Origin: Dillenia suffruticosa
Taxonomy: Eukaryota > Streptophyta > Magnoliopsida > Dilleniales > Dilleniaceae
Direction: 5' to 3'
Length of the DNA: 64,000 nt
NCBI GenBank assembly: GCA_033439265.1
Contig: JAVTVX010000016.1
Span: 15,050,701 to 15,114,700 of the forward strand
Under the pieces are notes generated by a model, which did no database searches, had not been told where the DNA came from, and worked only from the letters and a program-made list of their open reading frames with translations. How positions within the stretch are numbered: position 1 is the stretch's first letter; every line of letters starts with the position of its first letter. Shown here one piece after another: positions 22,985 to 34,049 of this stretch. Position numbers and translations under genes: made by a program.

Positions 22985-23442
22985 TTCAAGTTATTTATAC
23001 TTTTTATAGAGTTAAAATCGAATTATAATTTTTTTCAAAATAACTCAAACGAGAAATCTCTCAAAAAGTCCAAAAATTAACTAATTCATACAGAAATTTA
23101 AATAATTTAAATATTTTATTCTATTTAGAAGATTTAAAGTGAAATATTGAAAATAAATAAGATGATAACATTCATTATCACTATGGCCGAACACGCGTGT
23201 CTTCGGGCTTTGCGTGGGAAACTCTCTCTCCCTTTCTCTCTCTATTTCAACCAGTCAACCAGAGGACGTTCTTGGAAGTTATTGGTTCACCAATCACCGT
23301 CTCCGACCGTACCGTCCTCGCCTGCAAAACTCATAACCTACCCTCTTTTCACAAAGATATATATACATAGAGAGGGAGAGATCCATAAATTTCCTGAAAA
23401 AAGGAAAGGAAAAGGCTTGTGTTGAGTTGATTAGCGGTTTGG
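22985..23442 (+). promoter_or_regulatory. Promoter and leader of the F-box gene
   Basis: This interval is conserved in the pseudogene copy at 18905-19715, showing it was duplicated with the gene. It holds a palindromic ACACGCGTGT (23191-23200), changed in the pseudogene copy. It also holds a TATA-like GATATATATACATAG (about 23357-23371) roughly 70 bases upstream of the ATG, and a purine-rich leader. The element identities are inferred from sequence alone. Confidence 0.45.
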
Positions 23443-24543
23443 ATGGATTCCTCTGAATCAACTACAATTGCTCTTCCAGATGAATTGATCATTGAAATCC
23501 TGTCATGGCTTCCTGCAAAGTCCTTGCTTCGTTTCAAATCCGTCTCCAAAGCTTTTCTCTCTCTCATCCAAAACCCTGAATTCATTTCCAAACACCTTCA
23601 TAACTCCAAAATTCACCCCCGAAATCGCGGTCTCATCCTCCTCCGAAACCCTAATTCCAACACATCGTCTTCTAATTCTCTCACCTTTCTCTCCGGAGAA
23701 ACCCTCGATGTCGCCTTCAAAATCCAAATCCCTCGATTTTTTGGAAACCCCCAAATTTTCGTGATCTCGGGTCCCTGTAATGGGATTTTCTGCGTTAAGG
23801 TTGACACTGGGTTAATTCTGTGGAATCCTGCCATTAATGAATTCAAGGTTCTTCCCAAACATCATATCCCATTTCAATTTCCTAATTTACATTTTGAATC
23901 ATGTATTGGGTTTGGCTTTGATTCTGAAACTAATGACTATAAAGTCGTAAATGTTCTGTTTTCGCATACAGCATATATATGTCTGTTGGAGATATATTCC
24001 TGGAAAAGTAATTCATGGAAAACTAGGGCTTTACAAATTTCCTCTTTGGTTCATCCGGATTCTTCTTCTAGAAGCTCAAATGGGGTTATTTATTGGACTG
24101 GATGCATTCCTGTGGAGACGGGTCATATAGCGGTTTCGCTATACGCATTCAAAATGAGAAATAATATGTTTTTTGAGTTGCCATTGCCAGAGATTCTTAG
24201 GTTTTCTAGCAAGACATTGGCTCTATCTTTGCTAAATGAATCAATTGCATTGGTGGCCTTTGAGTATGATGGGCATTGCACACCGCAATTCTTTGATGTT
24301 TGGGTGATGGAGGAAAATTATGGGATGGGCAGCGATAATAGGTATTCTTGGACCAAGTTTTTGAGGTTCGGACCTGTTATACCGTTGGCATATCCATTGG
24401 GATTTTGGGGAAATGGTGAAGTTATTTTGCTTAATAGTGATGATGGGGTGATCGTGTTTAATGAAAACGGCAAAGCAATTAGAAGTCTCAGAGTTCGCGG
24501 GCAAGTATATTTCTATGAGGAGAGCTTGATTTCAATCAGATAA
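23443..24543 (+). CDS. F-box protein with F-box-associated (FBA) domain, CPR1/SLF-type
   Basis: An intact single-exon 366-residue protein, typical in length for plant F-box/FBA proteins. The F-box occupies residues 11-52 (LPDELIIEILSWLPAKSLLR, then FKSVSKAF and FISKHL). The FBA region follows: GPCNGIFCV (about 108-116), LILWNPAINEFKVLP (about 123-137), IGFGFDSETNDYKVV (about 154-168), LEIYSWKSNSWKT (about 181-193), GVIYWTG (about 213-219), then a C-terminal half with SIALVAFEYD and FDVWVMEE. Such proteins bind SKP1 through the F-box and present substrates to an SCF ubiquitin ligase. The FBA part recognises the target, which cannot be predicted here. The S-locus F-box proteins of Solanaceae and Rosaceae share this architecture, as do many unrelated defence and hormone regulators. 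A truncated copy lies 4 kb upstream. The ATG is fixed by the F-box position and the conserved leader. Confidence 0.93.
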   Translation: MDSSESTTIALPDELIIEILSWLPAKSLLRFKSVSKAFLSLIQNPEFISKHLHNSKIHPRNRGLILLRNPNSNTSSSNSLTFLSGETLDVAFKIQIPRFFGNPQIFVISGPCNGIFCVKVDTGLILWNPAINEFKVLPKHHIPFQFPNLHFESCIGFGFDSETNDYKVVNVLFSHTAYICLLEIYSWKSNSWKTRALQISSLVHPDSSSRSSNGVIYWTGCIPVETGHIAVSLYAFKMRNNMFFELPLPEILRFSSKTLALSLLNESIALVAFEYDGHCTPQFFDVWVMEENYGMGSDNRYSWTKFLRFGPVIPLAYPLGFWGNGEVILLNSDDGVIVFNENGKAIRSLRVRGQVYFYEESLISIR

Positions 24544-25366
24544 GTAAGAGATCATTCACACTATGCATATGAACCTGTTTCAAAGTTATGTTTCTTATCT
24601 CTTGCTAACTTTGGCTTGTCTACCATCTCCTCAGCTATGGCTTGTTCTGGCAAGAGCAGAGATTTAGAGAAATTATAATGTATATAGTATGAATTCTTGT
24701 AAATAGAAAAAGGAACAAAACTGTATATTGTTTGTGAATGTGTACTTTCACAGTTATATCTCAGAATCAAAGTTGCTTAACCTTATGTTAGCATTTTCTG
24801 AATAATCGACCTTCCCTCAGACGTGGTGGTGGTATTTCTAGTTAGTTATGTTCTCCTTTGTTGGCATTTGATGCAGACATTGGTCTTTCTGGCTAAATAT
24901 GCACAGCAGTAGGTTTTAATGTTCAAAGGGTGGTAATGTTTATGGTAAATTGATACAATGGAGGTGGATCCATCCTCCAAAGTTTCTTGCCAAAGTTTGC
25001 GTGCTGTTAACCATGTTTCCTTCAGCACCATGCAGTAGTAAGCAGCTGGAACATTCTGCATTTCAGGCAAGCTGCAGTCTGAAATTGTGTATTGCAAAAA
25101 TATTAAGTTGGTTCTTCAGGTGCAAATGGCATCTAGTATTTCTGCGTATGTAAGTTGGCGTAGCATCTTGAGCCAATCCAATTCGGTACCAAAATGTAAA
25201 AGCTTGTGCAGAGTCTCCCAATCCCAGCCCCCCTTCTCTCTCATTGATTTGCGGGACAAAGTGCATATAGGTGTTTCACTGTACCGGCAACTGCTACTGT
25301 TTATTCTTCTCTGTTTTTTTGGCTTGTCAGTTTGTTGGCTGCTAATGGTCATGATTAGAGATGGGT
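24544..25366. other. F-box gene 3' flank
   Basis: Probable 3' UTR and downstream sequence. Short frames on both strands match nothing known. Acceptor-like CTCCTCAG (about 24628-24635) and TGATGCAG (about 24870-24877) could reflect 3' UTR splicing or a decayed neighbour, but this is not resolvable by eye. Confidence 0.4.
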
Positions 25367-27115
25367 TGCCACGCCCCAACTCCGCCTGATCGCCGGGGCT
25401 TCATCACTGATGAACTGCCTGATTCTCGTTAGGGTTCAATCATTTACATGAATAGTAGAAGTCATGCTAAAATAATAAAATTTTCATTTATTTAAATTAC
25501 TGCATCTTACAAAATTCCTCTGTACATAATTAAGCAACAAAATTTCTATACTAGAGAGATTATTCGTAACCAAGCTGTCTCTATCCATTCATCCAATTTT
25601 CCTTGATCTCTGCTCCTGCAAGGTTTAAAATAATTTTTTATGTGAGCTAAATAGCCCAGTGAGATCCGTGTGTGCATGTGTAAATATTCATTATAAAATC
25701 ATATGATAATGGTCTTATTGTAAAATCTTTTAAGAAAACTTTCAATACAGCAACAATATACATAATACAGTAATAACAGTAACAAAATAATTCTGACAAT
25801 TCATTTAAGTTTTATCTCTCCATTATGAGGACAATTTTCTTATCCCTCTCACAAGGTTCATTTCCGGAAAAGCCTATCACTCTTCCCCGCATTAAGTGGA
25901 CAAATCTCCTATCCATATTAATGGGGTGCTACCGATATGTATTTTGACGCTCAACAAAGCCCTTGCTTGCTCGAGCTATCTCCACATATACCGGTTTATA
26001 TAACAATCACAAATACATACATTGATGTAACATAATAAATCATGGTTTAAATAGAAAATTACAGTAGTTTTGCATAAAAATTATATGAATACAAAGGACG
26101 CTGATTTCAAGGAAATATAAAAAACGCTCACCTCAAAAGTTAGCTAAGATCCTTAACTAGTTTGCTCTTTTCTTTAACTTTTTCTCTCTTCTTCTCTTTG
26201 TTTCTCTTCTTCTCTCTTTCTTCCTCTTGACCAAATTGATTTAGAAATGGAAGGAGGAGGGGTATTTATAGGTTTTATTGGGTAATAGATCTTTGCTAAG
26301 TGTTAGAACACTTGTTCATTATCTAAGACTCTTGATCTTGATATAAGCTAAGTGTTTAGAACACTTGTTCATAATATAAAGCCTTTATTCTTGATACTAA
26401 CCACTTGTCCTTCCATGTGTTAACTATAGAAAGCACATATTTATATTGTAAGTCATGTGTCTTTCTATGTGTCATGTGGTGACATAAGAAAAATATACAA
26501 TTGACATATGTCCAAATATGTGTCATGTGGATAGAGAATGTCAAATACAAATTGATAATTTCAAGTGACATATATTCATCACATTTTGACATATATCCAA
26601 ATTTGTGTCATGTGGATAGAGAAGACAAATGCAAATTGGCTACTTAAAGTGACATGTGTTAAGTGGATGGAGAATTTCAAATGCAAATTGGCTACTTTAA
26701 TGGTGGTGGAGGATGAGGTGGTTTGGATAATTCAATATACTTGATGTTCTTGAGGTTGGATTCAATGTATTTTAATTCAGATTATAGTATAATCAAATCC
26801 ATCACTTATTTAGGTGTAATATCGTTTAAATAAAATTTTATTTTACTTTTTTTACTTAAAAATTACATGTAAATAAGGAAATATCTCACATTTGAATTCA
26901 ATAGAAATAATTTCAGAACATAATTTCTTAAGGATGAAAAGTCAACTTTACCTTCAAAAAATATGACTAATTTTGTTGAATTTTATTTGAAAGGCTACAG
27001 ACCTAGCAAAATATTAGAAAAATAGGTTTTTTCCTTATTGGATGTATAAGGAATAATTACTGAAACTTTTTCTCCTTATTTTCTAAACATTTCAGAAACC
27101 TTATTTTTATAGTAC
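25367..27115 (-). repeat. LTR (3' side) of the gag-only Gypsy element
   Basis: Collinear with 29248-31005 through CCATTATGAGGACAATTTTCT-type, ATTAAGTGGACAAA and TATTTATAGGTTTT landmarks. The minus-strand U3/R border is not determined, and the right-hand end is approximate. Confidence 0.75.
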
Positions 27116-27589
27116 TTAGTTTCTAAATGTCTGTGTCTCATTTCAGAAACCTTATTTTCTGAGTTAGCTTTGTTAAAGGTCTAACTAATTTTGAAAATTA
27201 TTGCATAAACCCTCTATAGTGCATAGTTAGTCCTCGGAAACTTCGTACTTTAGTTATTGTCCTTGGAATTTTCTATGGCAAAATGGATTTTCTTTTTAAA
27301 AAAATAAAAAATTCCATTTACACAGATTACATGACTAAGGAAAGTAACTCTTCTACAATTCATATTTGCTAGATTTGCATACAATCTATTTTCTAAAAAT
27401 CTACGGTATGTAATACTAACGCTTCTTCATGTTGTCCTTCTAATTACCAATAAATCATGATATCGAGGTAATCAATTCATCTCTAACTTCTATTTTAACT
27501 TTATAATTATAGAAGCATACCTTCTACCATATTAGATACTTTAGATGTCTCCTTTCCTTCTATGGCGAACACCCAACCTTGCATTTTGG

Positions 27590-28530
27590 GTTTATTATTT
27601 TGATTGCTCCATCTTTGTTCCTGAGGTAGGCTTCTCTTATTTACTATCTTGGGACAATCCTTAATGTAGTGCTCATCACTTCCGCATTTTATACGTTTTC
27701 CAGCTTTCAGCCAACACTTATTTTCATTATGTCATAACCTTTGGCAATAATCGCAAAAGTCTCTTTGTCCTTCTTGCTTGCTAAGACTTGCTATACCTTT
27801 CTCTTGATTGTTAATAACTTGGCTTTGGGTTGCTGAATTATTTGAACCCCTTCTCGGTACCTTAGTATCTTCTTGAAAGCTTCCTTGTTGCCAATTTGAT
27901 GAAGCCATTGTCTTGTTAGTTCCTATCTACCATTTGTTTTTACTATCCTCTACTCGACATGCCAGCTCTATTACCTTAGAATAAGTTTCTATGATGATAG
28001 GGGCTAAAGCATCTTGTATTTCCCATCGCAACCCCCTAATGAAACGTTTAATTCGATCCTCTTCGGTTACTACTAATGAAGGAGCAAACTTTGAAAGTTT
28101 TGTAAATTTGGTTTCATATTGAGACACTGTTATACAATCTTATTTGATAACAAGAAATTCTTCTTCTCATTTTTCTTGTATGTGGCATGAGTAATATTTT
28201 TCATTGAATTCTTTCAAGAAATTTTCCCACATATGTGGGGTATTATTTTGTTCCCACTTATGTGAGTTGATCCGCCACCATTTTCTAGCTATCCTGAAAA
28301 GTTGATATCCTGCTAATCTAATTTTTCATTCATCTGTATAGTTTAATACTACAAAAATTCATTCCATTTCTTCTAACCATAATTTGGCTTTTTCATTGGC
28401 TTGTTGTTCCATAATTTGAGACACTCTATCTAGTATTGCAATCACTTGATCTAAAGAATTTGAAACTTGGTCAGTTGAATAGTTTTGTTCTCGCTTTGTT
28501 CTAACAATTTCTAAAGCAAAGGGTGCAAAT
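27590..28530 (-). pseudogene. Gypsy gag with double zinc knuckle, broken
   Basis: The open piece 27927-28127 reads as a Retrotrans_gag segment (MSQYETKFTKLSKFAPSLV, then RIKRFIRGLR and ALAPIIIETY). Upstream minus-strand sequence to about 28530 continues the domain with stops. Downstream at about 27670-27770 are two knuckles, one reading CDYC-like and the other CGSDEHYIKDC. A GWVFAIEGKE motif near 27560-27590 marks the usual gag-protease junction. After it no protease, reverse transcriptase or integrase can be found before the LTR. Confidence 0.75.
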
Positions 28531-29247
28531 CACAGGAAAATTATCAAAAGAAAAGTAAACATTATTCTTTTATAAACTCACAACTATATTAGACTTATAA
28601 CTATATAATACTACTAAAACATACTTTTGACTAAATTCCACAATCTGGTTTATTTACCAAGCTTTCACTAAACACCTATTCATTTCCCCTTATAAATTTT
28701 CTGATAATTCTCAAATTATTTTTCTACATTCTTCAAGAATTCTTTCGTATGATACTTTTTTTTTCATATTCCAGTGGTATGCATTTCTTAGTCAGTTCAA
28801 CCACTTGGTTTGCATATCTATCTTTCTCATTTTCTAACAACAAATTCTTCTCTGACAATCTATCCATTCCTCAACTACTTGACTATAATATTTCCCCAAA
28901 TATTCATTCCGTTTTTTTTTTTGATAATCTAACTTTTCTTTTAGTGCAAATGAATCAATTTCATGCACATATTCTAATGCAACTAATCTTCTCTGTATTC
29001 TACTATATTCTTGGCAAGCTTTGAGTTGTTTTTCTATCTCAATTTCCCTTCTTCTTAACGGCTCTTTCTAAAGGATCTTCTTCCATTGAAAACTAATCTT
29101 TATCTAGATCCGTTACTACAAAATTTCCAACAATATTAGGAAATCCTCATGAGACATAATGATTATTCCTAATTATGATAAATACTCATACAAATGTTCT
29201 TACATAATATCATTATTTTCCTAACCTAGGCTCTGATACTATTCAAT

Positions 29248-31005
29248 TGTCACGCCCCAACTCCGCCCCCTCGTTGGGACTTCATCAGCAACGGACTTTC
29301 TGACTCTCGCCAGGGCTCAGTCATTTATATGAATAGTAGAAGTCATGCTAAAATAATAAATTTTTTATTTATTTAAATTACTGCATCTTATAAAATTCTT
29401 CTATACAAGATAAATCAACAAAATTTCTATACTAGAGAGATTATTCATAACCAAGTTGTCTTTATCCATTCATCTAATTTTCCTTGATCTCTGCTCTTGC
29501 AGGGTATAAAATAATTTTTTTGGGAGCTAGATAGCTCAGTGAGATCCGTGATATTCATTATAAAATCATATGATAATGAGCTTATTGTAAAATCTTTTAA
29601 AAAACCTTTTAATGCAGCAACAACATGCATAATATAGTAATAACAGTAATACAATAATTCAGATAGTTCACTTTCGTCTTATCTCTCTATTATGAGGACA
29701 ATTTTCTTATCCCTCCTACACGGTTCATTCCGGAAAGGCCTATCACTCTCCCCCGCATTAAGTGGACAAACCTCCTATCTATATTAATGGGGTGCTACCG
29801 ATATGTATTTTAACGCTTGACAAAGCCTTGCTGCTTGAGTTATCTCCACATAGATCAACTTATATAACAATCATAAACACATACATTGATATAATAGTAG
29901 GAAATTATTGTAACAGTAATAAATCATGGTTTCAATAGAAAATCATAGTAGTTATGCATAAAAATTATATGAATACAAAGAACACTAATTTCAAAAAAAT
30001 ATAAAGAACACTCCCTCAAAAGTTAGATAAGATCCTTAACTGTTTGCTTTTTCCTTTAACTTTTTCTCTCTTCTTTTCTTTGTTTCTCTTCTTCTCTCTT
30101 TCTTACTCTTGGCCAAATTGATTTAGAAATGGAAGGAGGAGGGGTATTTATAGGTTTTGTTAGGTAACGGATCTTTACCAAGTGTTAGAACACTTGTTCA
30201 TCATCTAAGGCTCTTAATCTTGATGAAGCTAAGTGTTTAGGACACTTGTTCATAATATAAGGCCTTTATTCTTGGTGCCAATCATTTGTTCTTCCATGTG
30301 TTAACTATAGAAATGACATATCTTTGTTGTAAGCCATGTGTCTTTTTATGTGTCATGTGGTGGCATGAGAAAAATATGCAATTGACATGTCCAAATATGT
30401 GTCATGAGGATAGAGAATGCTAAATACAAGTTGACTACTTCATGTGACACATATTCATTACATTTTGACATATGTCCAAATATGTGTCATGTGGATAAAG
30501 AAGACAAATGCAAATTGGCTACTTAAAGTGACATATGTTAAGTGGATGGAGAACGTCAAATGCAAATTGGCTACTTCAATGGTGGTGGAAGATGAGGTGG
30601 TTTGGATAGTTCACTGTACCTTATATTGGGTTCAATGTACCTTGAAGTTGGTCAATGTATTTAATTCAGATTATAGTATAGTGAGATCCATCACTTATTT
30701 AGCTGTAATATCGTTTAACTAAGATTTTATTTTACTTTTTTTACTTAAAAATTACATATAAATAAGGAAATATCCCACATTTGAATTCAATAGAAATAAT
30801 TTTAAGATCTAATTCTTTAAAAATGAAAAGTCAACTCTACCTTCCAAAAATACAATTAACTTTGTTGAATTTTATTTAAATGGCTAATGATTTAGAAAAA
30901 TATTAGAATGATAGGTTTTTTCCTTATTGGATAAATAAGAAAACAATTACTGAAAATTTTCATCCTTATTTTCTAAATATTTTAGAAACCGAGTACTTAG
31001 TTTCC
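29248..31005 (-). repeat. LTR (5' side) of the gag-only Gypsy element
   Basis: Partner of the LTR at 25367. Begins TGTCACGCCCC and loses similarity to its partner shortly after an AGTACTTAGTTTC block (about 30990-31003). Confidence 0.75.
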
Positions 31006-31733
31006 AGTGAGCTGATCAAATCTGAGTTTTTAACATTTTAAATGTATGATTTCGTACTCAATTTTCATGTTTAAGGTAACATCTTCATTTTTTTAATTAA
31101 TAATAAGTTATTTTTTTATAACTAAATTGGGGAATGTGACATGGGCATGGGCACGGGCATGGGCGTGTTTCGGCCCGGAAACCAGCCCAGCCACTTTGTC
31201 AAAGTCCGTACCCAAAATCGCCCGGGTTATAGTAAAGCTAGATTGAATTGGCTTAGCTACAGGATGCGGAATGATTCGGTTCCAATTTTTTTGAATCGGA
31301 AATAGACTCGGCACGGCACTGCACGGCACGGCACAGGGACAGACAAGGAATCGGCCAGGCCCAAGAGCCAACTTGTCAATTCCAATAGGTAGTGGAATTG
31401 GCCCAATTCGACCAGTTCCAATGACCATTTTTTTTTGAAAATTTTTATTTTTATCCCTCTCAACAATTATTAAACAATTAGTTTGAAAGATATTTTGATC
31501 CATAAGAGTAATATAAAGATGCTTTGCACAATCTGGTTTAGTGGCCTGGTGCGGCCCGACTTAGCGGATCGAGTTGGTTTTGATTAAAATTTTTTTAGAA
31601 CCGGCTCGATATAGTCTGGGATATTCCTCGGTGGATCAAAATTTTTTTGGAATCGGTCGATATACCTCAGAACTGACTCATGATTTATGAGCCTATTCTG
31701 AACTGACCGGAACCGATGTCGGTGCCATCTCCA
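31006..31733. mobile_element. Possible hAT-type non-autonomous element
   Basis: GC-rich stretches with repeated GGGCATGGGCAC (about 31140-31165) and ACGGCACGGCAC (about 31310-31335) contrast with the surroundings. The right edge, read on the minus strand, starts TGGAGATGGCACCGACATCGG and resembles a hAT terminus. It abuts LINE coding sequence, which fits an insertion. The left terminus and an 8-bp target duplication were not found. The open frames here (for example 31108-31503) are by-products of base composition. Confidence 0.35.
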
Positions 31734-32709
31734 ATCATGATGATTTTGCGGATGCTGATTCTATAGATCCATGATGGGAATTTCTGATACAATGCCAAAA
31801 CCCATTAAATCAACTTGTCAACTCAAAGCTCCATCTACATTTATGTTCAGAAAACCGACAAGTAGGGGTTGCCACTTTTCTAGGCCTACTACATAGGAGG
31901 GGAGGAAAACTAGGCCACAATTTTGCTTTGCTTCAATTATTTTGAGCTCTCTGATTTTGTCTATAAATAGTTGATTATTTGGCCTGAATCAAAACAACCA
32001 CAAAACCATGACATGAATTTATATGTGTTCCTGTGTCTTTTGTCCCATACCGGTCCTTAAACCAATCTCTGAAATGATATCGTGCTTCTGGATACAGGTA
32101 AACATAATAGGCTGAATGACAACATTTTAACATAATATATTCCAATAATTCATCTTCAGTATTGCATGTGAGGCAAAGGGGGTTAGACACTATAGATTTT
32201 TTGTAAAGATTCACCAAAACATTTAAACAAGCTATCACAAGAGCAAGCTTTGCGGGGGAATTTCAAGGGTGGGTCCAAATCAATTTCTGGATTTTACCGC
32301 TAATAGAAATTTAAGCTCTCAGCCCAGCAACTTTTGACTTTGAGCTTACCTAGTAGAGTATAAGCACTCTTCCTTCCGAACCAAATTATAATCATGGTCT
32401 CTTGATACAATGGGATACTTTTTATAATATGGAAAGAAAAACCTCTATTCATTCCAAGAGAAATTGGCTTCGTTAATAAATGCCGCAGTTGGGGCATTAT
32501 GAGTGAGAATGTGCATGGGGATCTAGACCTTATAGGAAAGTAGTTTTGGCAATCATCTATCAATCAGATATCCAGATAGATTTGCGATTACCAGCTCTCC
32601 ATAAAAGGCCCTTTGCAGTAGATTCCTCTTGACTAGAATACTTAGCTATGTGAAGGAGGGATTGGCTGAAGTCTTGCCCTAAAAAATGAACCGTGGGGTA
32701 TGTATCTTG

Positions 32710-33203
32710 TGTTGGATTTTTTGATCCAACACTCATATTATATGTAAGTAATTATGTGTTATACACTGTCTTATAATAATAAATCTATGAGAGTGATCTA
32801 CTAAAATTTTGATTAATTTAGACTTAGAGTATCTGATAGGGTGTAGAATTTGTAAATGTGTATAAATTTAAGAGATAATTTCTATCTTTGTGATAGATTA
32901 AGATAGTGATATGAAAAGTTTTAAAAAGAGGTTGTGGTTCTCACTCTGGTGTATCTTTCATCCCTAATATTCCATCGATTATAGATTTTATTCGGAAGAC
33001 TACTTCCATTCCAGAATTCTTGAAGGTTTGCAATTATAACACCAGTTTGGAATTATTAAATGAGATCCGGAAAGTATAGATTCATGTATACTTTATTTCA
33101 GTTATTTTTTTTAGTTATTTGCAATTTCTTAATAATTTGACATGTATATCTAAGACTGTTTATTTATGTGTTAATGATAGATTTTATCAAATAAGTCCTA
33201 ACA
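32710..33203 (-). mobile_element. Solo LTR (Copia-like) in the LINE
   Basis: On the minus strand it begins TGTTAGGACTTATTTGAT and ends ATCCAACA, a standard TG...CA LTR of 494 bp with no internal region. It interrupts the LINE between the segment encoding GLRDFQAF and the RYIPHGSFF segment. Candidate target repeats are imperfect (AAAG/CAAG, minus strand). It is most simply the product of LTR-LTR recombination. Confidence 0.65.
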
Positions 33204-33350
33204 CTTTCCTCTCAAAATCTGAAAATCAGAGATGAGTTAACCTTTAGAAGCTTCCAACCTTGTTTGGCTAGCAAAGCCATGCTAAAAGCTTGAAAATCTC
33301 TTAAGCCGATCTCTCCTTCCTACTTTGATTTACATACCCTCTCTTTCAAG

Positions 33351-33353
<3 letters not shown>

Positions 33354-33383
<30 letters not shown>
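33354..33383. repeat. (AT)n microsatellite
   Basis: TA/AT repeat inside the LINE, between the linker and RT segments. Confidence 0.9.
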
Positions 33384-33387
<4 letters not shown>

Positions 33388-33527
33388 TTTGAATTTACCA
33401 AGCTGACAACCCAAGTAATTTGTTGTGACCTTCAAAGCTTCAGATAAGAGTATTATTTGTTGTCCCGGAGCCAACTTGTATTTGTTTAGCACATCAACCA
33501 CCGTCCTTGCTTTCTGAATGTTTGCAT

Positions 33528-34025
33528 TGTTGGCTATAAGGTAATTGATGTAGTGAGAAGAAAACAACGAGACAATATAATTAAACTCCACTTTCACTCT
33601 CCAAGATAGAATTGAAATAGAGAAGGAAGAGACAATTTGAAATTCGTTTTGCTTGATTGTTTACGCAATGATATTACAAGTTTGAGAGTCAGCCCATTTT
33701 TGGGCTAAGAGGGGAGATTATACCAAAGGTCATAATACATCCTAGTCGTACATTAAGGAAACCATTTAAACTCTCTCATTATTACTAATTATTACAATTA
33801 TTTTTAAAACATTATTTTTTCCTGGACTTTTTAAACTTTTTAAGACTCTTGGTATTCTAGAAACTTCTTCCCTTTGGGCCACAAGCTAGCTTGGATATGG
33901 ACTCTCGGGTAGCTTGGTTTTGGAGTTATGGCTCTTATTGTATCTAGGATGACTTCTTGGGTTTCATGTGGATCATTAGCTTTACAATTGACCATTCAAT
34001 ACTCAAGTTTAATTATTTCCAATAT
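33528..34025 (-). repeat. 3' LTR of the Copia element
   Basis: Pairs with the 5' LTR. A purine-rich minus-strand TCGAGGGA directly upstream fits a polypurine tract. Confidence 0.85.
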
Positions 34026-34049
34026 CCCTCGATAAACTTGACATCTTAC

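Larger units (their letters stand above)
25367..31005 (-). mobile_element. Non-autonomous Ty3/Gypsy element carrying only gag
   Basis: Two collinear LTRs (25367-about 27115 and 29248-about 31005) begin TGCCACGCCCCAACTCCG and TGTCACGCCCCAACTCCG. The internal part is about 2.1 kb. Next to the right LTR, which is the element's 5' side, a primer-binding-site-like TAGTATCAGAGCCTAG (minus strand, about 29225-29240) resembles the initiator-Met tRNA complement with one change. Only gag is found inside, and coding similarity ends just past the gag-protease junction. The outer LTR ends are estimated from loss of similarity between the pair. Shared wording such as GAGGGGTATTTATAGGTTTT in both LTRs confirms the pairing. 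Confidence 0.8.

Noticed and set aside
25063..25389. Overlapping frames of 67 to 100 residues on both strands downstream of the F-box gene
   Set aside because: Frames on both strands cannot all be real, and none matches a family. The region fits 3' UTR or intergenic DNA.
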